Source: G963676655 sp963676655
Lineage (GTDB): Bacteria; Verrucomicrobiota; Lentisphaeria; Victivallales; Victivallaceae
Direction of reading: 5' to 3'
Assembly: GCA_963676655.2 (NCBI GenBank)
Contig: CAXXKX010000004.1
Location: 682,001-746,000 of the forward strand
DNA: 64,000 nt
Notes under the pieces: generated by a model
Told to the model about the DNA's origin: nothing
Databases searched by the model: none
The model's input: only the letters and a program-made list of their open reading frames with translations
Program-made: the position numbers and the translations under genes
In this document: piece by piece, positions 7,854 to 16,774 of the stretch
How the letters are laid out: each line of letters starts with the position of its first letter
Numbering within the stretch: position 1 is the first letter of the stretch

Positions 7854-9482
7854 GAATGGCGCTAAGTTAAGGCGAAAAAAGCATTTTTCTTACCTGGTCT
7901 GTTGTGGTGGTAATCTATGACCATTTCCTGCCTTGGTCTGGTTAGTAAATTAAATGGTTTAGGTCGCCTTTTTCTTGCTCTTGGTTCATTGCGGCCTGGT
8001 CTATCCTGGATAAGTCGATCAACTAGTTTCGCATAAAATTTACGCTTGATTTCTCGTATTTTTTCCAAAGTAATATCAGTTCGCATAAACAGCCACAACC
8101 ATTGATTGAACTGTTGTATTGTTGCTTTAAAACTTATGCGGTGGACTGGAACCTCATACATCCTGGCCGCGTCCTGCATCATGCCTCGCGCCAGGTTGTA
8201 GCATATAGCATACATGGCCAATTCTTTTTCGATCATTTGAGGAGATCTGCTGCGTAATATATCCATATGCATGGTAGTTTTGATATCCCGGTAGAACAAT
8301 TCGACCTGCCAGCGTTTGAAATACAAACGCGCAATATCTTCAGCAGGATATTTCTTTTCATCAAGCAAAGTGGTGCATATCAACACCTTTTGCGTCCTGA
8401 ACCCTTTGTGTAATACTGGAGCTTCAATAACCCTGATAGTCAATGACTTCGGCAGATTATCCCATTGCTCGTCAGTCCAGTTAGCGCCAGTGGTATATGG
8501 TCGAGGCCAGGTAACAAGCACATCTTTATGTCCCAGTCGTTTTCCCTGACTGAATTTAAAGTTTTTTGCCCGGCATCCATGAAGGCGCATAACGCTGTCG
8601 ACATTTTTTTGTAGTAAACCGGCAATATTTGAAAAAGAGGAAAAGCCTTTGTCGGCTAAAATAATATCTCCGGGACAGAGCAGACGCCATAACTTAAGCC
8701 ATAAAAGATTTTCAGACTGGTTGCGACCACCGAAAGCATAGCCCAGCATTGAACCGTTTGACAGTGAAAATATTGCAGCCAAATTGATTTGCGGAAATCC
8801 ACAACCCGGTTTCATTGATTTCGGCTGAGGATAAATTTGCTGATTTCCCGGAGTGTCAGGCATGGTTAACCCGGTGCCGTCTACCACCTTGACCACTCTG
8901 TTTTTCCATAGCTTTTCAGATGGTTCAGTTCCTGCAATTACAGAAATTATGTGTTGGTTTATTTTTCGCAACAGTTCCAGTGGCAGACGTTTACGCGCCT
9001 GACAATATGCGCTGGTGCTTGAGCTGGGCAATTGTCGTTTTCTGATCAACATCCAGCTCTGAACCTTTTTTACGGTCTCTGAACAACTTGTTCCATACAA
9101 AAGTATCTGATTTAAAAATGCCCAGAAAACTATTTCCATACTGAAAACACGGTTGCGTAAGTTGATGTTTCCGAACCTTGATCTCAAAAGATCAGCAGGA
9201 ATAAAACTGGAAAACAGATATTGAAACTCCCAAAGTTGTTTCTTTTTCAACTCGTCAATATCACGACGCAACCGTTCTTTTGCTGAAATATTTTTACGTC
9301 CGATTAAAAAACTTTGCATTTCAGGAAAAGTCGGGGTATATTTCGGGGTCTTAACGGACATGCCTGTTGCTCCTTTTTTATGTGGTAGTTTAAATTGCGT
9401 AACAGGCATTATTTTAACTCAATTAAAACCTTTTTCAAGGGGATGAAAAATGGTATTTTAACACCTTAACTTAGCGCCATTC
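7854..9482. mobile_element. Complete IS4-family insertion sequence, 1629 bp
   Basis: Terminal inverted repeats GAATGGCGCTAAGTTAAGG lie at 7854-7872 and, reverse-complemented, at 9464-9482 (19 bp perfect). The element is flanked by an 11-bp direct repeat, GGGTCCGACCC, at 7843-7853 and 9483-9493, the expected target duplication length for this family. It carries one intact transposase gene. Perfect ends and duplication indicate a recent insertion. The target is itself a GGGGTC-type repeat of the island. Confidence 0.95.
7862..9361 (-). CDS. IS4-family DDE transposase
   Basis: The 499-residue protein catalyses cut-and-paste transposition of the surrounding element. The acidic triad is visible as D161 in VVDGTG, D237 in ILADKGF and E354 in the Y347-x2-R350-x3-E354-x6-K361 signature that defines IS4 transposases. 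The start at 9361 is chosen because AAAGGAG lies 8 bases before it; the frame is open further to an ATG at 9409, which lacks such a site. The gene fills the element almost completely, and no frameshift is seen. Confidence 0.93.
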   Translation of the reverse strand: MSVKTPKYTPTFPEMQSFLIGRKNISAKERLRRDIDELKKKQLWEFQYLFSSFIPADLLRSRFGNINLRNRVFSMEIVFWAFLNQILLYGTSCSETVKKVQSWMLIRKRQLPSSSTSAYCQARKRLPLELLRKINQHIISVIAGTEPSEKLWKNRVVKVVDGTGLTMPDTPGNQQIYPQPKSMKPGCGFPQINLAAIFSLSNGSMLGYAFGGRNQSENLLWLKLWRLLCPGDIILADKGFSSFSNIAGLLQKNVDSVMRLHGCRAKNFKFSQGKRLGHKDVLVTWPRPYTTGANWTDEQWDNLPKSLTIRVIEAPVLHKGFRTQKVLICTTLLDEKKYPAEDIARLYFKRWQVELFYRDIKTTMHMDILRSRSPQMIEKELAMYAICYNLARGMMQDAARMYEVPVHRISFKATIQQFNQWLWLFMRTDITLEKIREIKRKFYAKLVDRLIQDRPGRNEPRARKRRPKPFNLLTRPRQEMVIDYHHNRPGKKNAFFALT

Positions 9483-9529
9483 GGGTCCGACCCTCAAGCA
9501 CAAACCCTCAAGCACAACAAAGTCAATAG

Positions 9530-9632
9530 TGTAGGTGTGACCCCGTTAGAGACAACAAAGTCAATAGTGTAGGTGTGACCCCGTTAGAGATGACCCCGTT
9601 AGAGACATAGTGTAGGTGTGACCCCGTTAGAC
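9530..9632. repeat. Inverted-orientation RAYT-type repeats (GGTGTGACCCCGTTAG)
   Basis: Three copies of TAGTGTAGGTGTGACCCC, two preceded by ACAACAAAGTCAA, are the reverse-complement orientation of the GGGGTCACACC elements upstream. They carry TACAC where most upstream copies have TCCGC. They extend the repeat family to the far side of the insertion sequence. Confidence 0.8.
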
Positions 9633-9925
9633 ACGGCGAATTAAGCGCTGTAAGCGCGGCATATCCCAATAGTGGGAGCCGGGCTTTTTGACGGTGGTGT
9701 ATACCCCTGCCGACCGGCGAATCAGCGCTGAAAGCGCGGTATATCCCAATAGTGGGAGCCGGGCTTTTTGACGGGGGTGCATACCCCTGCCGACCGGTGA
9801 ATCAGCGCTGAAAGCGCGGTATATCCCAATAGTGGGAGCCGGGCTCCGACCGGCGAATCAGCGCTGAAAGCGCGGTATATATCCAGCCCGGGGTGATTGA
9901 GCGATAGCGATTGAACCCCGGGTAA
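9633..9925. repeat. Repeat block A, second copy
   Basis: This is nearly identical to 3949-4297, with GTGGGAGCC at 9672, 9752 and 9832, and lacks one 56-bp unit. Similarity continues more weakly through AAATGGGAGCGCGTGGC to about 9993. Further on, GGGAGCGCCGCAGGCCACTG (10033) and two copies in opposite orientation, CCGCAGTAGCCTGCGG (10159 and 10197), complete the island. Confidence 0.9.
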
Positions 9926-10261
9926 TATTTACCCACAATACAAAGCGCTGAAAGCGCGACATATAAAAATGGGAGCGCGTGGCACCCACCGCGCAGAAAA
10001 AGCGCATTAAATGACCCAATGTATTTATCTCCGGGAGCGCCGCAGGCCACTGCGGCATTTCGCGAAAGACCGGCAAATAATAAAAGATATATGTGCTGAT
10101 TTCAAAATAAACGTTATCCCCAACCGGGGAATAAAATATGCCTTAATAAGCTTTCATGCCGCAGTAGCCTGCGGCGCTCCGAAAGAATACATTTCCCGCA
10201 GTAGCCTGCGGCGCTCCGAATGGAATCTTTCCCACAAAATTTGCACTCTCGAATATTGCGG

Positions 10262-10392
10262 AGTATATTTAAATTGAGATGACACTGGAAAATGCTTAAA
10301 TCAAATTTTTTGCGTCAAAAAATCAATCTAAGGGGTGTTTTTGGGTGATTTTATGATTTTTTTAAGTTCAAAAAACGGTTCGATATGGGGTC
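10262..10392. repeat. 131-bp duplicated segment, copy 2
   Basis: This is the partner of 7717-7847, of the same length. Here GATATGGGGTC is followed by GACCCCCGCGAGAGC, itself repeated, and not by an insertion sequence. Confidence 0.85.
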
Positions 10393-10497
10393 GACCCCCG
10401 CGAGAGCACTCCCGCGAGATCGACCCCCGCGAGAGCTACTTTGCACCTGGACCAAGGTCTTGTATTCCAAATGATTGTAGAATGAGAAAGGGAGAAA

Positions 10498-10974
10498 ATG
10501 ATTGTTGTGATTAAAAATATTCTTATATTGAAATATGTAATAATTTTTATGTTGCTCACTGGCGTTGCTTGCTCTGATAACGATGGCAATATAGAATACA
10601 TACCCAAGCTAGGAGATTATCTGTATAGTATAGGCCCAGGCATGGATATTAAACAGGTCAAGAGGTTAATACCTGTGAAGCCAGGCTTTGACAGAAGAGC
10701 TAATTATAATATACCTCACCTCGCCGTGCGATTTCTCAAAAATCACAAGAGTTATCATGTCGTTGAATACAGGATAACGGACTCTCCAGGATATCAGGAG
10801 TTGTATATATATTTTGATAAGAATAATAAAGTCATTGGTTTTAAAGTATGCGGACCTACCGGTTTCAATGAAAAAAAATATTTTGAAAACCTAAAAAAAA
10901 GAGCACGCAAGCATAAAATAAATATTGAAAAATTGGTTGAATTGAATGACTGGATGAAAAATATAAAACCTTAG
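10498..10974 (+). CDS. Small predicted lipoprotein, unknown function
   Basis: The 158-residue product starts with a hydrophobic segment ending in a lipobox, LLTGVAC (Cys at residue 25), so it is probably exported and lipid-anchored. The mature part has no motif I recognise; it is rich in Lys near the C-terminus (KKRARKHKINIEKL). AAAGGGAG precedes the ATG. Its base composition is more AT-rich than the catabolic operons and it is surrounded by repeats, so it may be an acquired cargo gene. Confidence 0.65.
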   Translation: MIVVIKNILILKYVIIFMLLTGVACSDNDGNIEYIPKLGDYLYSIGPGMDIKQVKRLIPVKPGFDRRANYNIPHLAVRFLKNHKSYHVVEYRITDSPGYQELYIYFDKNNKVIGFKVCGPTGFNEKKYFENLKKRARKHKINIEKLVELNDWMKNIKP

Positions 10975-11395
10975 TTGGTGTCCCCTTAAGGGGTAGTTGG
11001 CCAGTTGGTTCCTAGTGTCCTTAGTTGGGGGCTGATAAACATATAAGGTTCTTGGCTTTGGGGTCTGTGGCCCTTTGGGGTCTGCTCTTTGGGGGCTGAT
11101 AAACATTTAAGGTTCCAACGTTGACGGTGTATATTACCGTTAACGTATAACCGCAGCCGGGAACGGTTCAAAGACGCCTCCAGGAAGTAATCGATGCCAT
11201 CGACAACATCATCCTCGAATTAAATAGATAATATAGGTGAGCCACGAATCGCACAAATTACACGAATAATTTAAATTCTTAGTGTTCTTTTTTCGCAAAG
11301 CGAAATCAAAAAATTAGTGAGATTAGTAAAATTCGTGGCTAAAAAATGTATTTCCGCGAAGCGGCAAAATAAATCTATTTCGTGTTTTTTCGTGG
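10975..11395. repeat. Gene-free stretch with short repeats
   Basis: Two copies of GGGGGCTGATAAACAT followed by TAAGGTTC lie at about 11025-11050 and 11092-11115. A different dispersed motif family, CACGAAT..CACAAATTACACGAAT and TTTCGTGTTTTTTCGTGG, fills 11238-11400. No supported gene is present. Confidence 0.55.
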
Positions 11396-12538
11396 TTAAA
11401 AGAATTTTTCGTAAGCGAGCCGGGCAGCTCCCAGGGCGGATTGATTGTCGCCGAGATTGCTGATCTCTATTTTCAGGTTTGCGCGCCGTTCCGCCGGCAA
11501 TATTTCATCGAGTGCTTCCAGGGTTTGATTGAATAAAAATCCGTCACTGCGGGCTTGTCCGCCGGAAAAGATCATTGCGTGTGGCGAATAGAGCTGGATC
11601 ATGCTGGCGATTCCCACCGCGTTGTATGACGCGGCGGTTTTCATGATGGCCGTCGCGTCCGGATCGCCGTTGGCTGCGGCGTGGTCCAGGGCGGCGGCGC
11701 TGTGCAGTTCCGGGCGTTTCGGGAGTTGTTCTTTGGCGACTGCCGCGAGGTAGTTGCCGCCGGAGTAGGATTCAAGGCAGCCATGGAAACCGCAGGTGCA
11801 GGTATGGTGATTGCCGGGGATCAGCATGTGGCCGATATAGCCGACCGGGCGTCCGGGCTGACTGATCAGCAGGTGGTGATTTGAGACGACGCCGGAGCCG
11901 ATGCCGATTCCGAGGCCTATTGTGACCAGATTGGCCATGCCGCTTTGCCGTCCGAAGTGGTATTCGGCCCACGCCGCCGCGGCCTGGGTAGACAGGGCGA
12001 ATACCGGCATGCCGGTGTGCATGGACAATCTTTCGGCGGCTTGGAGATTCGCCCCCCATTTGACGCCCCAGTTGCCGCCGGATACGATAATTCCAGAATC
12101 GGGATCAACGTTGCCGGATACTGATAACCCGGTTCCGAGCAGTTTGCTGCGCGGAAGGCCGCATTCTTCTACGAGCTTGTCGAAAAAAGCGAATAACCAG
12201 GCAAAAAATGATTCCGGATCGCGGTATACGGGAGTCGGACAACTGGATTGATGTTTTACTCCGAAGTTGAGATTGCATATGACGCCGCGAGTTCGGCTGG
12301 CACCGATGTCCAGGCCAATAAAAAAAGCTGATTCCGGATTGATGCATAATGGAACGACCGGTCGTCCCCGGCCGGCGGGTTCAATTTTTCTGGCGAACAG
12401 GAAGTCGTCCGCCAGCAGGCCGTCCACGACCTTGCACATTGTGCCCCAGGCAATGCCGGTTTCACGTTGTATGTCTTTTTTGGAAAAATCGCCGTTTCCC
12501 CTGCGGACGGTGTCGGCTATTAAAACGCTGTTACGCAT
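11396..12538 (-). CDS. ROK-family transcriptional regulator/kinase homologue 1
   Basis: The 380-residue protein has an N-terminal winged-helix part (FSKKDIQRETGIAWGTMCKVV), then a ROK sugar-kinase-like fold with FIGLDIGASRTRGVICNL and the zinc motif CTCGFHGCLE. That order is typical of NagC/Mlc/XylR-type repressors, which bind a sugar or sugar phosphate. It overlaps the MBL gene by 8 bp and is divergent from the FdrA operon, so it is the likely regulator of that operon (inference). It is a clear paralogue of the protein at 20359-21486, down to the shared GWHGCLE/GFHGCLE region and FF C-terminus. Confidence 0.88.
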   Translation of the reverse strand: MRNSVLIADTVRRGNGDFSKKDIQRETGIAWGTMCKVVDGLLADDFLFARKIEPAGRGRPVVPLCINPESAFFIGLDIGASRTRGVICNLNFGVKHQSSCPTPVYRDPESFFAWLFAFFDKLVEECGLPRSKLLGTGLSVSGNVDPDSGIIVSGGNWGVKWGANLQAAERLSMHTGMPVFALSTQAAAAWAEYHFGRQSGMANLVTIGLGIGIGSGVVSNHHLLISQPGRPVGYIGHMLIPGNHHTCTCGFHGCLESYSGGNYLAAVAKEQLPKRPELHSAAALDHAAANGDPDATAIMKTAASYNAVGIASMIQLYSPHAMIFSGGQARSDGFLFNQTLEALDEILPAERRANLKIEISNLGDNQSALGAARLAYEKFF

Positions 12539-13406
12539 CGGACTCCTGTTTTAAGTGTTCGCAAACCGTGTATAACGCAAGGAACAGGTATTCCGGAATA
12601 TTGCCGCCGATTCGTTTGATCAGCCGGGCTGCGATGTCTGCGGGATCCGTAGTGCCTTGCTCTCGTATTTCACTGATTAATATATCATACTTGCGGGTCA
12701 AGTAAAGGCACTGCTCAAGGTAAGCGACGGATTTTTCTTTGCCGACCGCGTGTGCGCCGCACGGTTCATACGGGTGACCGGTGACAATATTCCCGATATC
12801 CATAGCCTGCAGTTTCTGTATGGAGTTCCGGTAAGCGGTCAGATCTTGATAAAATCCGATACCTTGAAGTGAGGTGCCGTTGCCCTGTAATGAGTCGCCG
12901 CTGATCAGGGTTTTAGTTGTTTCGTCTAACCAGCAGACGCAGTCGTCGTCATGTCCCGGGGTGTGGATCAGGCGCAAGCGGCCCCCGATGACGGCGTCGT
13001 CATCGAGCAAAATATCCGGTTCGATTCCCTGTAATCCGGTTGATGGCGGCGCGCTGTATTCCGGAAAACGCGCCCGGATCAGTTTGTTGTACTTTAACGG
13101 GTCGCGCATTTTGTCCCGGGAGCCGCGCCAGGCGGCGATTTTGGCCTTTGAGAGTTCTTTCAGTCGAGCGTGTCCGCCGATGTGGTCGCCGTGGCAATGT
13201 GTATTCAGCAGCCAGTCGATGTTGTCCGGTTCAAGTCCTTCCGCCCGGAGTGCCGGGAGCAGGCACGTGTCGACCGTTTCCGCGTTGGCGCCGCTGTCGA
13301 TAAGAATATTTTCTTTCCCTTTTATCAGAATTATTCCGCTCCATAATCCGCAAAATGGCGTTTTAAGTAATTTAATGTCGGGAACTACTTCTTTAAATAA
13401 TAACAT
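12531..13406 (-). CDS. MBL-fold metallohydrolase
   Basis: The 291-residue protein has the binuclear zinc signature NTHCHGDHIGGHA and, later, HTPGHDDDCVCWL and LISGDSLQG, typical of glyoxalase II-like metallo-beta-lactamase-fold hydrolases. The substrate cannot be told from sequence. AAGGAG lies upstream. It is the first gene of a two-gene minus-strand unit with the ROK regulator and shares a 92-bp divergent promoter region with fdrA, which suggests hydrolysis of an ester or cyclic amide in the same pathway (inference). Confidence 0.85.
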   Translation of the reverse strand: MLLFKEVVPDIKLLKTPFCGLWSGIILIKGKENILIDSGANAETVDTCLLPALRAEGLEPDNIDWLLNTHCHGDHIGGHARLKELSKAKIAAWRGSRDKMRDPLKYNKLIRARFPEYSAPPSTGLQGIEPDILLDDDAVIGGRLRLIHTPGHDDDCVCWLDETTKTLISGDSLQGNGTSLQGIGFYQDLTAYRNSIQKLQAMDIGNIVTGHPYEPCGAHAVGKEKSVAYLEQCLYLTRKYDILISEIREQGTTDPADIAARLIKRIGGNIPEYLFLALYTVCEHLKQESDA

Positions 13407-13419
13407 TTTCGATTTCTCC

Positions 13420-13471
13420 TTGACAAATCAACTTATAAGTATTAATATATATCAAAGTTGATTTAAATCAA
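13420..13471 (+). promoter_or_regulatory. Sigma70-type promoter with overlapping palindromic operator upstream of fdrA
   Basis: TTGACA (13420-13425), a 17-bp spacer and TAATAT (13443-13448) form a near-consensus promoter for the plus-strand operon. A perfect 10-bp inverted repeat AAATCAACTT/AAGTTGATTT (13425-13434 and 13455-13464) spans the promoter. A 14-bp palindrome, TTGATTTAAATCAA, lies at 13458-13471. These are good candidates for ROK repressor binding. Confidence 0.7.
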
Positions 13472-13498
13472 TAACCAATTCGTTTCGGAGTCTGCGAA

Positions 13499-15037
13499 AT
13501 GTCAAAAAAAGAAGTAATAGTACATGAAAACCGCTATGCCGACTCGGTGTCGCTGATGGGAATCGGCGACCGCGTCATGAAACTTGACGGAGTGCGCCTG
13601 GCGGAAATCCAGATGGGAACACCTGCCAATCTGGAAGTAATTAGGGATCTTGGTTTCACGGTTCCGTCCGGAACCGGCTCGAATGACCTGGTCGTCGCTA
13701 TCGAAGCCGATGGGGATGAGGCGTTGCAACTAGCTCAAGCCGAGGTGCTGGAGCGGCTCAGCGGTCGTCACAACGATCAGAATGAACAATTTTCTTCGCT
13801 TGATGCGGTTGATCCGGATGATGGCTGGAACCTGTGTCAGATTTCGCTGCCGGGAGAATACGCCGCGGCGGAAGCGAAGAAGGCGATTAATCTGGGGCTC
13901 GACGTATTTATTTTCAGTGATAATGTTTCGCTGGATGAGGAGTTGGAGCTTAAACTGCTCGGAGAAGAAAAAGATGTGCTGGTAATGGGACCGGATTGCG
14001 GCGTCGGTCTGCTTGACGGCGCGGCGCTGGCGACGATGAGCCTTGTCAACTTTGGGCCGGTCGGGATTGTCGGTGCGTCCGGCAGCGGGGCGCAGGAAGT
14101 TGCCTGTATTGTGGAAAAAGCCGGTTCTGGAATTTCTGCTCTGATCGGGACCGGCGGTCGCGATCTTTATCCGCAGGTCGGCGGATTGTCGATGATCAAG
14201 GGAATGAAACGACTGGACCGGGATGATAGTACGGAGGTCATTGTGCTGGTTTCGAAACTGGCTGACCGCGCGGTTATGGAAAAGGTGTTGAAAGAGGCCG
14301 ACAAACTGGTCAAACCGGTGGTGGCGATCTTTCTGGGCGGAGATGAAGCGTTGTTTGCCGGACATCGGACAAACGCGGCGTTCAGTCTGGAGGAGGCGGC
14401 GTTGAAAGCATTGGAACTCAGCGGCGTCAAGACCGGAGCGTTTGGTTGGAGCGAAACGCAAGTCGCGGAAATGGTTGAATGTGAAACCGCGAAGTTCGGG
14501 CCGGAACAGAAATATTTACGCGGTATCTATTGCGGCGGGACTTTTGCCGAGGAATCGTTGATCTATCTGCACCGGCATAATCCTGAATCGGAATTGTTCT
14601 GCAACCTGAAGACACCATATGCGGTGCAGTTAAGCGACCATTTAAAAAGTTGCGGACACGCGCTGATTGACCTTGGTTCAGAGGAGTTTACCATGGACGC
14701 GCCACATCCGGTGTTTGATCCGGAACTTCGTTTGAAACGGTTCCGGCAGGAAGCTGCCGATCCGGAAACAGCGGTTATTCTATTGGACTTTATTACCGGT
14801 CCCGGCGTCCATGAGGACCCGGTCATGCCGTTTGCGGCGGCTTGCGCGGAAGCAATCGCCGGACGCAAAGGCGCGTTGACGATTATCGCTTCGATTTGCG
14901 GTTCCGCCAACGACCCTCAGGATGTCGGCAAATGCGGGCAGGCGTTGAAGGATGCCGGGGTGATCCTGACCGGCAGCAACTATCAAAGTACCGTCCTGGC
15001 CGGCGCGTTAATGCGGACTCTCGATACAAGGAGATAA
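13499..15037 (+). CDS. fdrA: FdrA/AllF-like acyl-CoA-synthetase-fold subunit
   Basis: The 512-residue protein resembles FdrA, a succinyl-CoA-synthetase-alpha-like protein that works with YlbE and YlbF in E. coli oxamate carbamoyl transfer (AllF, AllG, AllH; recalled knowledge). Visible are an N-terminal alpha/beta domain, the CoA-binding-type VGIVGASGSGAQEVACI around residue 190, GTGGRDLYPQ, and a second domain with CGGTFAEESL. It is the first gene after the 13420 promoter. The E. coli protein is, as I recall, about 555 residues; the next gene encodes 53 more residues, so the C-terminus may be split off. Substrate could be oxamate/carbamoyl-phosphate or another carbamoyl or acyl donor. Confidence 0.85.
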   Translation: MSKKEVIVHENRYADSVSLMGIGDRVMKLDGVRLAEIQMGTPANLEVIRDLGFTVPSGTGSNDLVVAIEADGDEALQLAQAEVLERLSGRHNDQNEQFSSLDAVDPDDGWNLCQISLPGEYAAAEAKKAINLGLDVFIFSDNVSLDEELELKLLGEEKDVLVMGPDCGVGLLDGAALATMSLVNFGPVGIVGASGSGAQEVACIVEKAGSGISALIGTGGRDLYPQVGGLSMIKGMKRLDRDDSTEVIVLVSKLADRAVMEKVLKEADKLVKPVVAIFLGGDEALFAGHRTNAAFSLEEAALKALELSGVKTGAFGWSETQVAEMVECETAKFGPEQKYLRGIYCGGTFAEESLIYLHRHNPESELFCNLKTPYAVQLSDHLKSCGHALIDLGSEEFTMDAPHPVFDPELRLKRFRQEAADPETAVILLDFITGPGVHEDPVMPFAAACAEAIAGRKGALTIIASICGSANDPQDVGKCGQALKDAGVILTGSNYQSTVLAGALMRTLDTRR

Positions 15038-15042
15038 TGAAT

Positions 15043-15204
15043 ATGAAAGAAAAGTGTTGCAAAAAACTGAAGGTAATAAATATCGGCTTGCAGAGCTTTG
15101 CCGAATCGCTGCGGAAACAGGGCGTCAAGGTTGCTCAGGTCAACTGGCGGCCCCCGGTCAAACATGACAAGGAAATGGAAGATTTACTGGACTCTTTATT
15201 ATAA
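15043..15204 (+). CDS. 53-aa FdrA-associated small protein
   Basis: This short gene starts 5 bp after the fdrA stop, with AAGGAG at 15028-15033 giving good spacing to the ATG at 15043. The product, MKEKCCKKLKVINIGLQSFA..VAQVNWRPPV..LLDSLL, has a beta-alpha-beta-like start and no membrane segment. Its position, strong ribosome binding site and tight spacing support a real subunit. Together with FdrA it sums to about 565 residues, near the size I recall for full-length FdrA, so it may be a detached C-terminal piece. It could also be an independent accessory subunit. Confidence 0.7.
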   Translation: MKEKCCKKLKVINIGLQSFAESLRKQGVKVAQVNWRPPVKHDKEMEDLLDSLL

Positions 15205-15234
15205 ATAACAGGAGTTGTACGAATACAAGTAATA

Positions 15235-15311
15235 ACCACGAAAAACACGAAAAATCACGAAAAAGTTTTTTTGTTTTTCAGCGGGAGCTGAAAATTTAAA
15301 TACTTCTTCAT
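15235..15311 (+). repeat. Interspersed CACGAAAA-type repeat, copy 2
   Basis: CCACGAAAAACACGAAAAATC, a T-rich stretch, the TTTTTCAGC..GCTGAAAA hairpin and TAAATACTTCTTCAT follow in the same order as on the minus strand at 2826-2904. The remaining 15312-15499 shows no gene. Confidence 0.65.
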
Positions 15312-15499
15312 AGTCTCCATGGTGTAAATAATTGTTTTGAATAAGTTTAATCCGTACGACGGATGGCGATATGCCGCTTCAAACTTCGCGCTTTGCGCTT
15401 CGGAAGCGGAATAACCAATGTCGGGTTTAATTCCTCGACCCTCTGGGCGGAGATAGCCTGAGCGGTAGAAAGTTTTTAATAAATAACAGGACAATAATT

Positions 15500-16756
15500 A
15501 TGAATCTCAAAGAGAAAATAGCGGCGGCCAATGAACAGGCCGTTGGTGAACTGATCGATGCTAATCCGGTTTGGACTGACATTTTGCCGGCCGGGGAAGT
15601 GGTGGAAGGACTCGAACCCAACATGATCCTGCATGCTGGGCCGCCAATAGAGTATGCCGACATGGTGCCGCTGCATAAACGCGGCATGGTCAGCGGCGCG
15701 TTGTTTGAGGGGCTGGCAAAGACAGAGGCCGAAGCTGTGGCGAAACTTGAAAATGGCGATATAAAGATCAGCAGTGCGCTGGATCATAATACGGTCGGAG
15801 CCGGAACCGGAATTATTACCTCTTCCGTTGCGATGATTGTCGTGGAAAATAAGAAAACCGGAGTTCGCGCCGCCACATTTCCGGCAGAGGGGCCGTTTCA
15901 GGGCGGTCTCTGCGGCTGGGGACTTTATACCGAGGAAATTGCCGCTAATCTGCGTTACATGAAAGACGAGTTGTTTCCGGTTATGCGGGAACTGGTTCAT
16001 CAGCGGGGCGGACTGCCGATCAAGCCGATTCTTGCCGAAGGTATGCAGATGGGGGATGAAAACCATACCCGGCAAAGTGCCGCCGATTTGCTCTTTATCA
16101 AACAGGTTTTGCCGGATTTATTTAAGATGGATGTTGACAAGGAAATCCTGCTTAAGGTTATGGACTATATTGTCCAGACTCCGCGTTTTTTCCATTGTTA
16201 CGGGCAGGGGGCCAGTATGTCGGCGCTGTTGTCGGCCAAGGGCACGCCGTTCTCGACAATGACGGTGGCGTTCGGCGGCAACGGCGTGGAATTCGGCATC
16301 AAGGTCGCTGGCATGGGCGACGAATGGTTCACCGCTCCATCGATGATGATGAAAGGACGTTATACCTCGTCGCAATACAGCGAAAAAGATCAACTGCCAT
16401 GGCTCGGCGACAGTTGTGTTGTTGAATGCGCCGGTCTTGGCGGCCTGGCGGCGGCGACCAGCCCGATCGTCTGTAACCTGCGCGGCATGAAATTGAAAGA
16501 CGCTATCGCATTGACCCGGGAGATGCAGGAGATTTGTATCTCTTCCAATCCGAATTATCCAATTCCGAATCTGGATTTTGATTTTCTGCCGAGCGGTGTT
16601 GATATCCGCAAGGTCTTGAAAACAGGAATCGCGCCGGAGGTTCATGGCGGCATGTTCAACCATGAAGGCGGCCTGATCGGTGCGGGCAGCGCCCGGGTGC
16701 CGATGCTCTGTTTTGAAAAAGCGTTGAAAGCCTTTGCCGCCAAATACCGGGATTAA
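15500..16756 (+). CDS. allG: DUF1116 protein, YlbE/AllG-like
   Basis: The 418-residue protein matches the DUF1116 family along its whole length as I recall it: ILHAGPPIEYADMVPLHKRG near residue 41, SGALFEGLAKTEAEA, EGMQMGDENHTRQSA, GDEWFTAPS, and the C-terminal IGAGSARVPMLCFEKAL. In the enterobacterial allantoin pathway this family is the AllG subunit of oxamate carbamoyltransferase. It lies in the same operon as fdrA, although a 295-bp repeat-bearing gap separates it from the small protein. No allantoinase or ureidoglycolate genes are seen, so the natural substrate is open. Confidence 0.85.
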   Translation: MNLKEKIAAANEQAVGELIDANPVWTDILPAGEVVEGLEPNMILHAGPPIEYADMVPLHKRGMVSGALFEGLAKTEAEAVAKLENGDIKISSALDHNTVGAGTGIITSSVAMIVVENKKTGVRAATFPAEGPFQGGLCGWGLYTEEIAANLRYMKDELFPVMRELVHQRGGLPIKPILAEGMQMGDENHTRQSAADLLFIKQVLPDLFKMDVDKEILLKVMDYIVQTPRFFHCYGQGASMSALLSAKGTPFSTMTVAFGGNGVEFGIKVAGMGDEWFTAPSMMMKGRYTSSQYSEKDQLPWLGDSCVVECAGLGGLAAATSPIVCNLRGMKLKDAIALTREMQEICISSNPNYPIPNLDFDFLPSGVDIRKVLKTGIAPEVHGGMFNHEGGLIGAGSARVPMLCFEKALKAFAAKYRD

Positions 16757-16774
16757 TTTCAGCCTGTCGTAACC

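Noticed and set aside
13730..14461. A 243-codon minus-strand frame inside fdrA
   Set aside because: It is antisense to a gene with clear family motifs; composition reflects the opposite strand.
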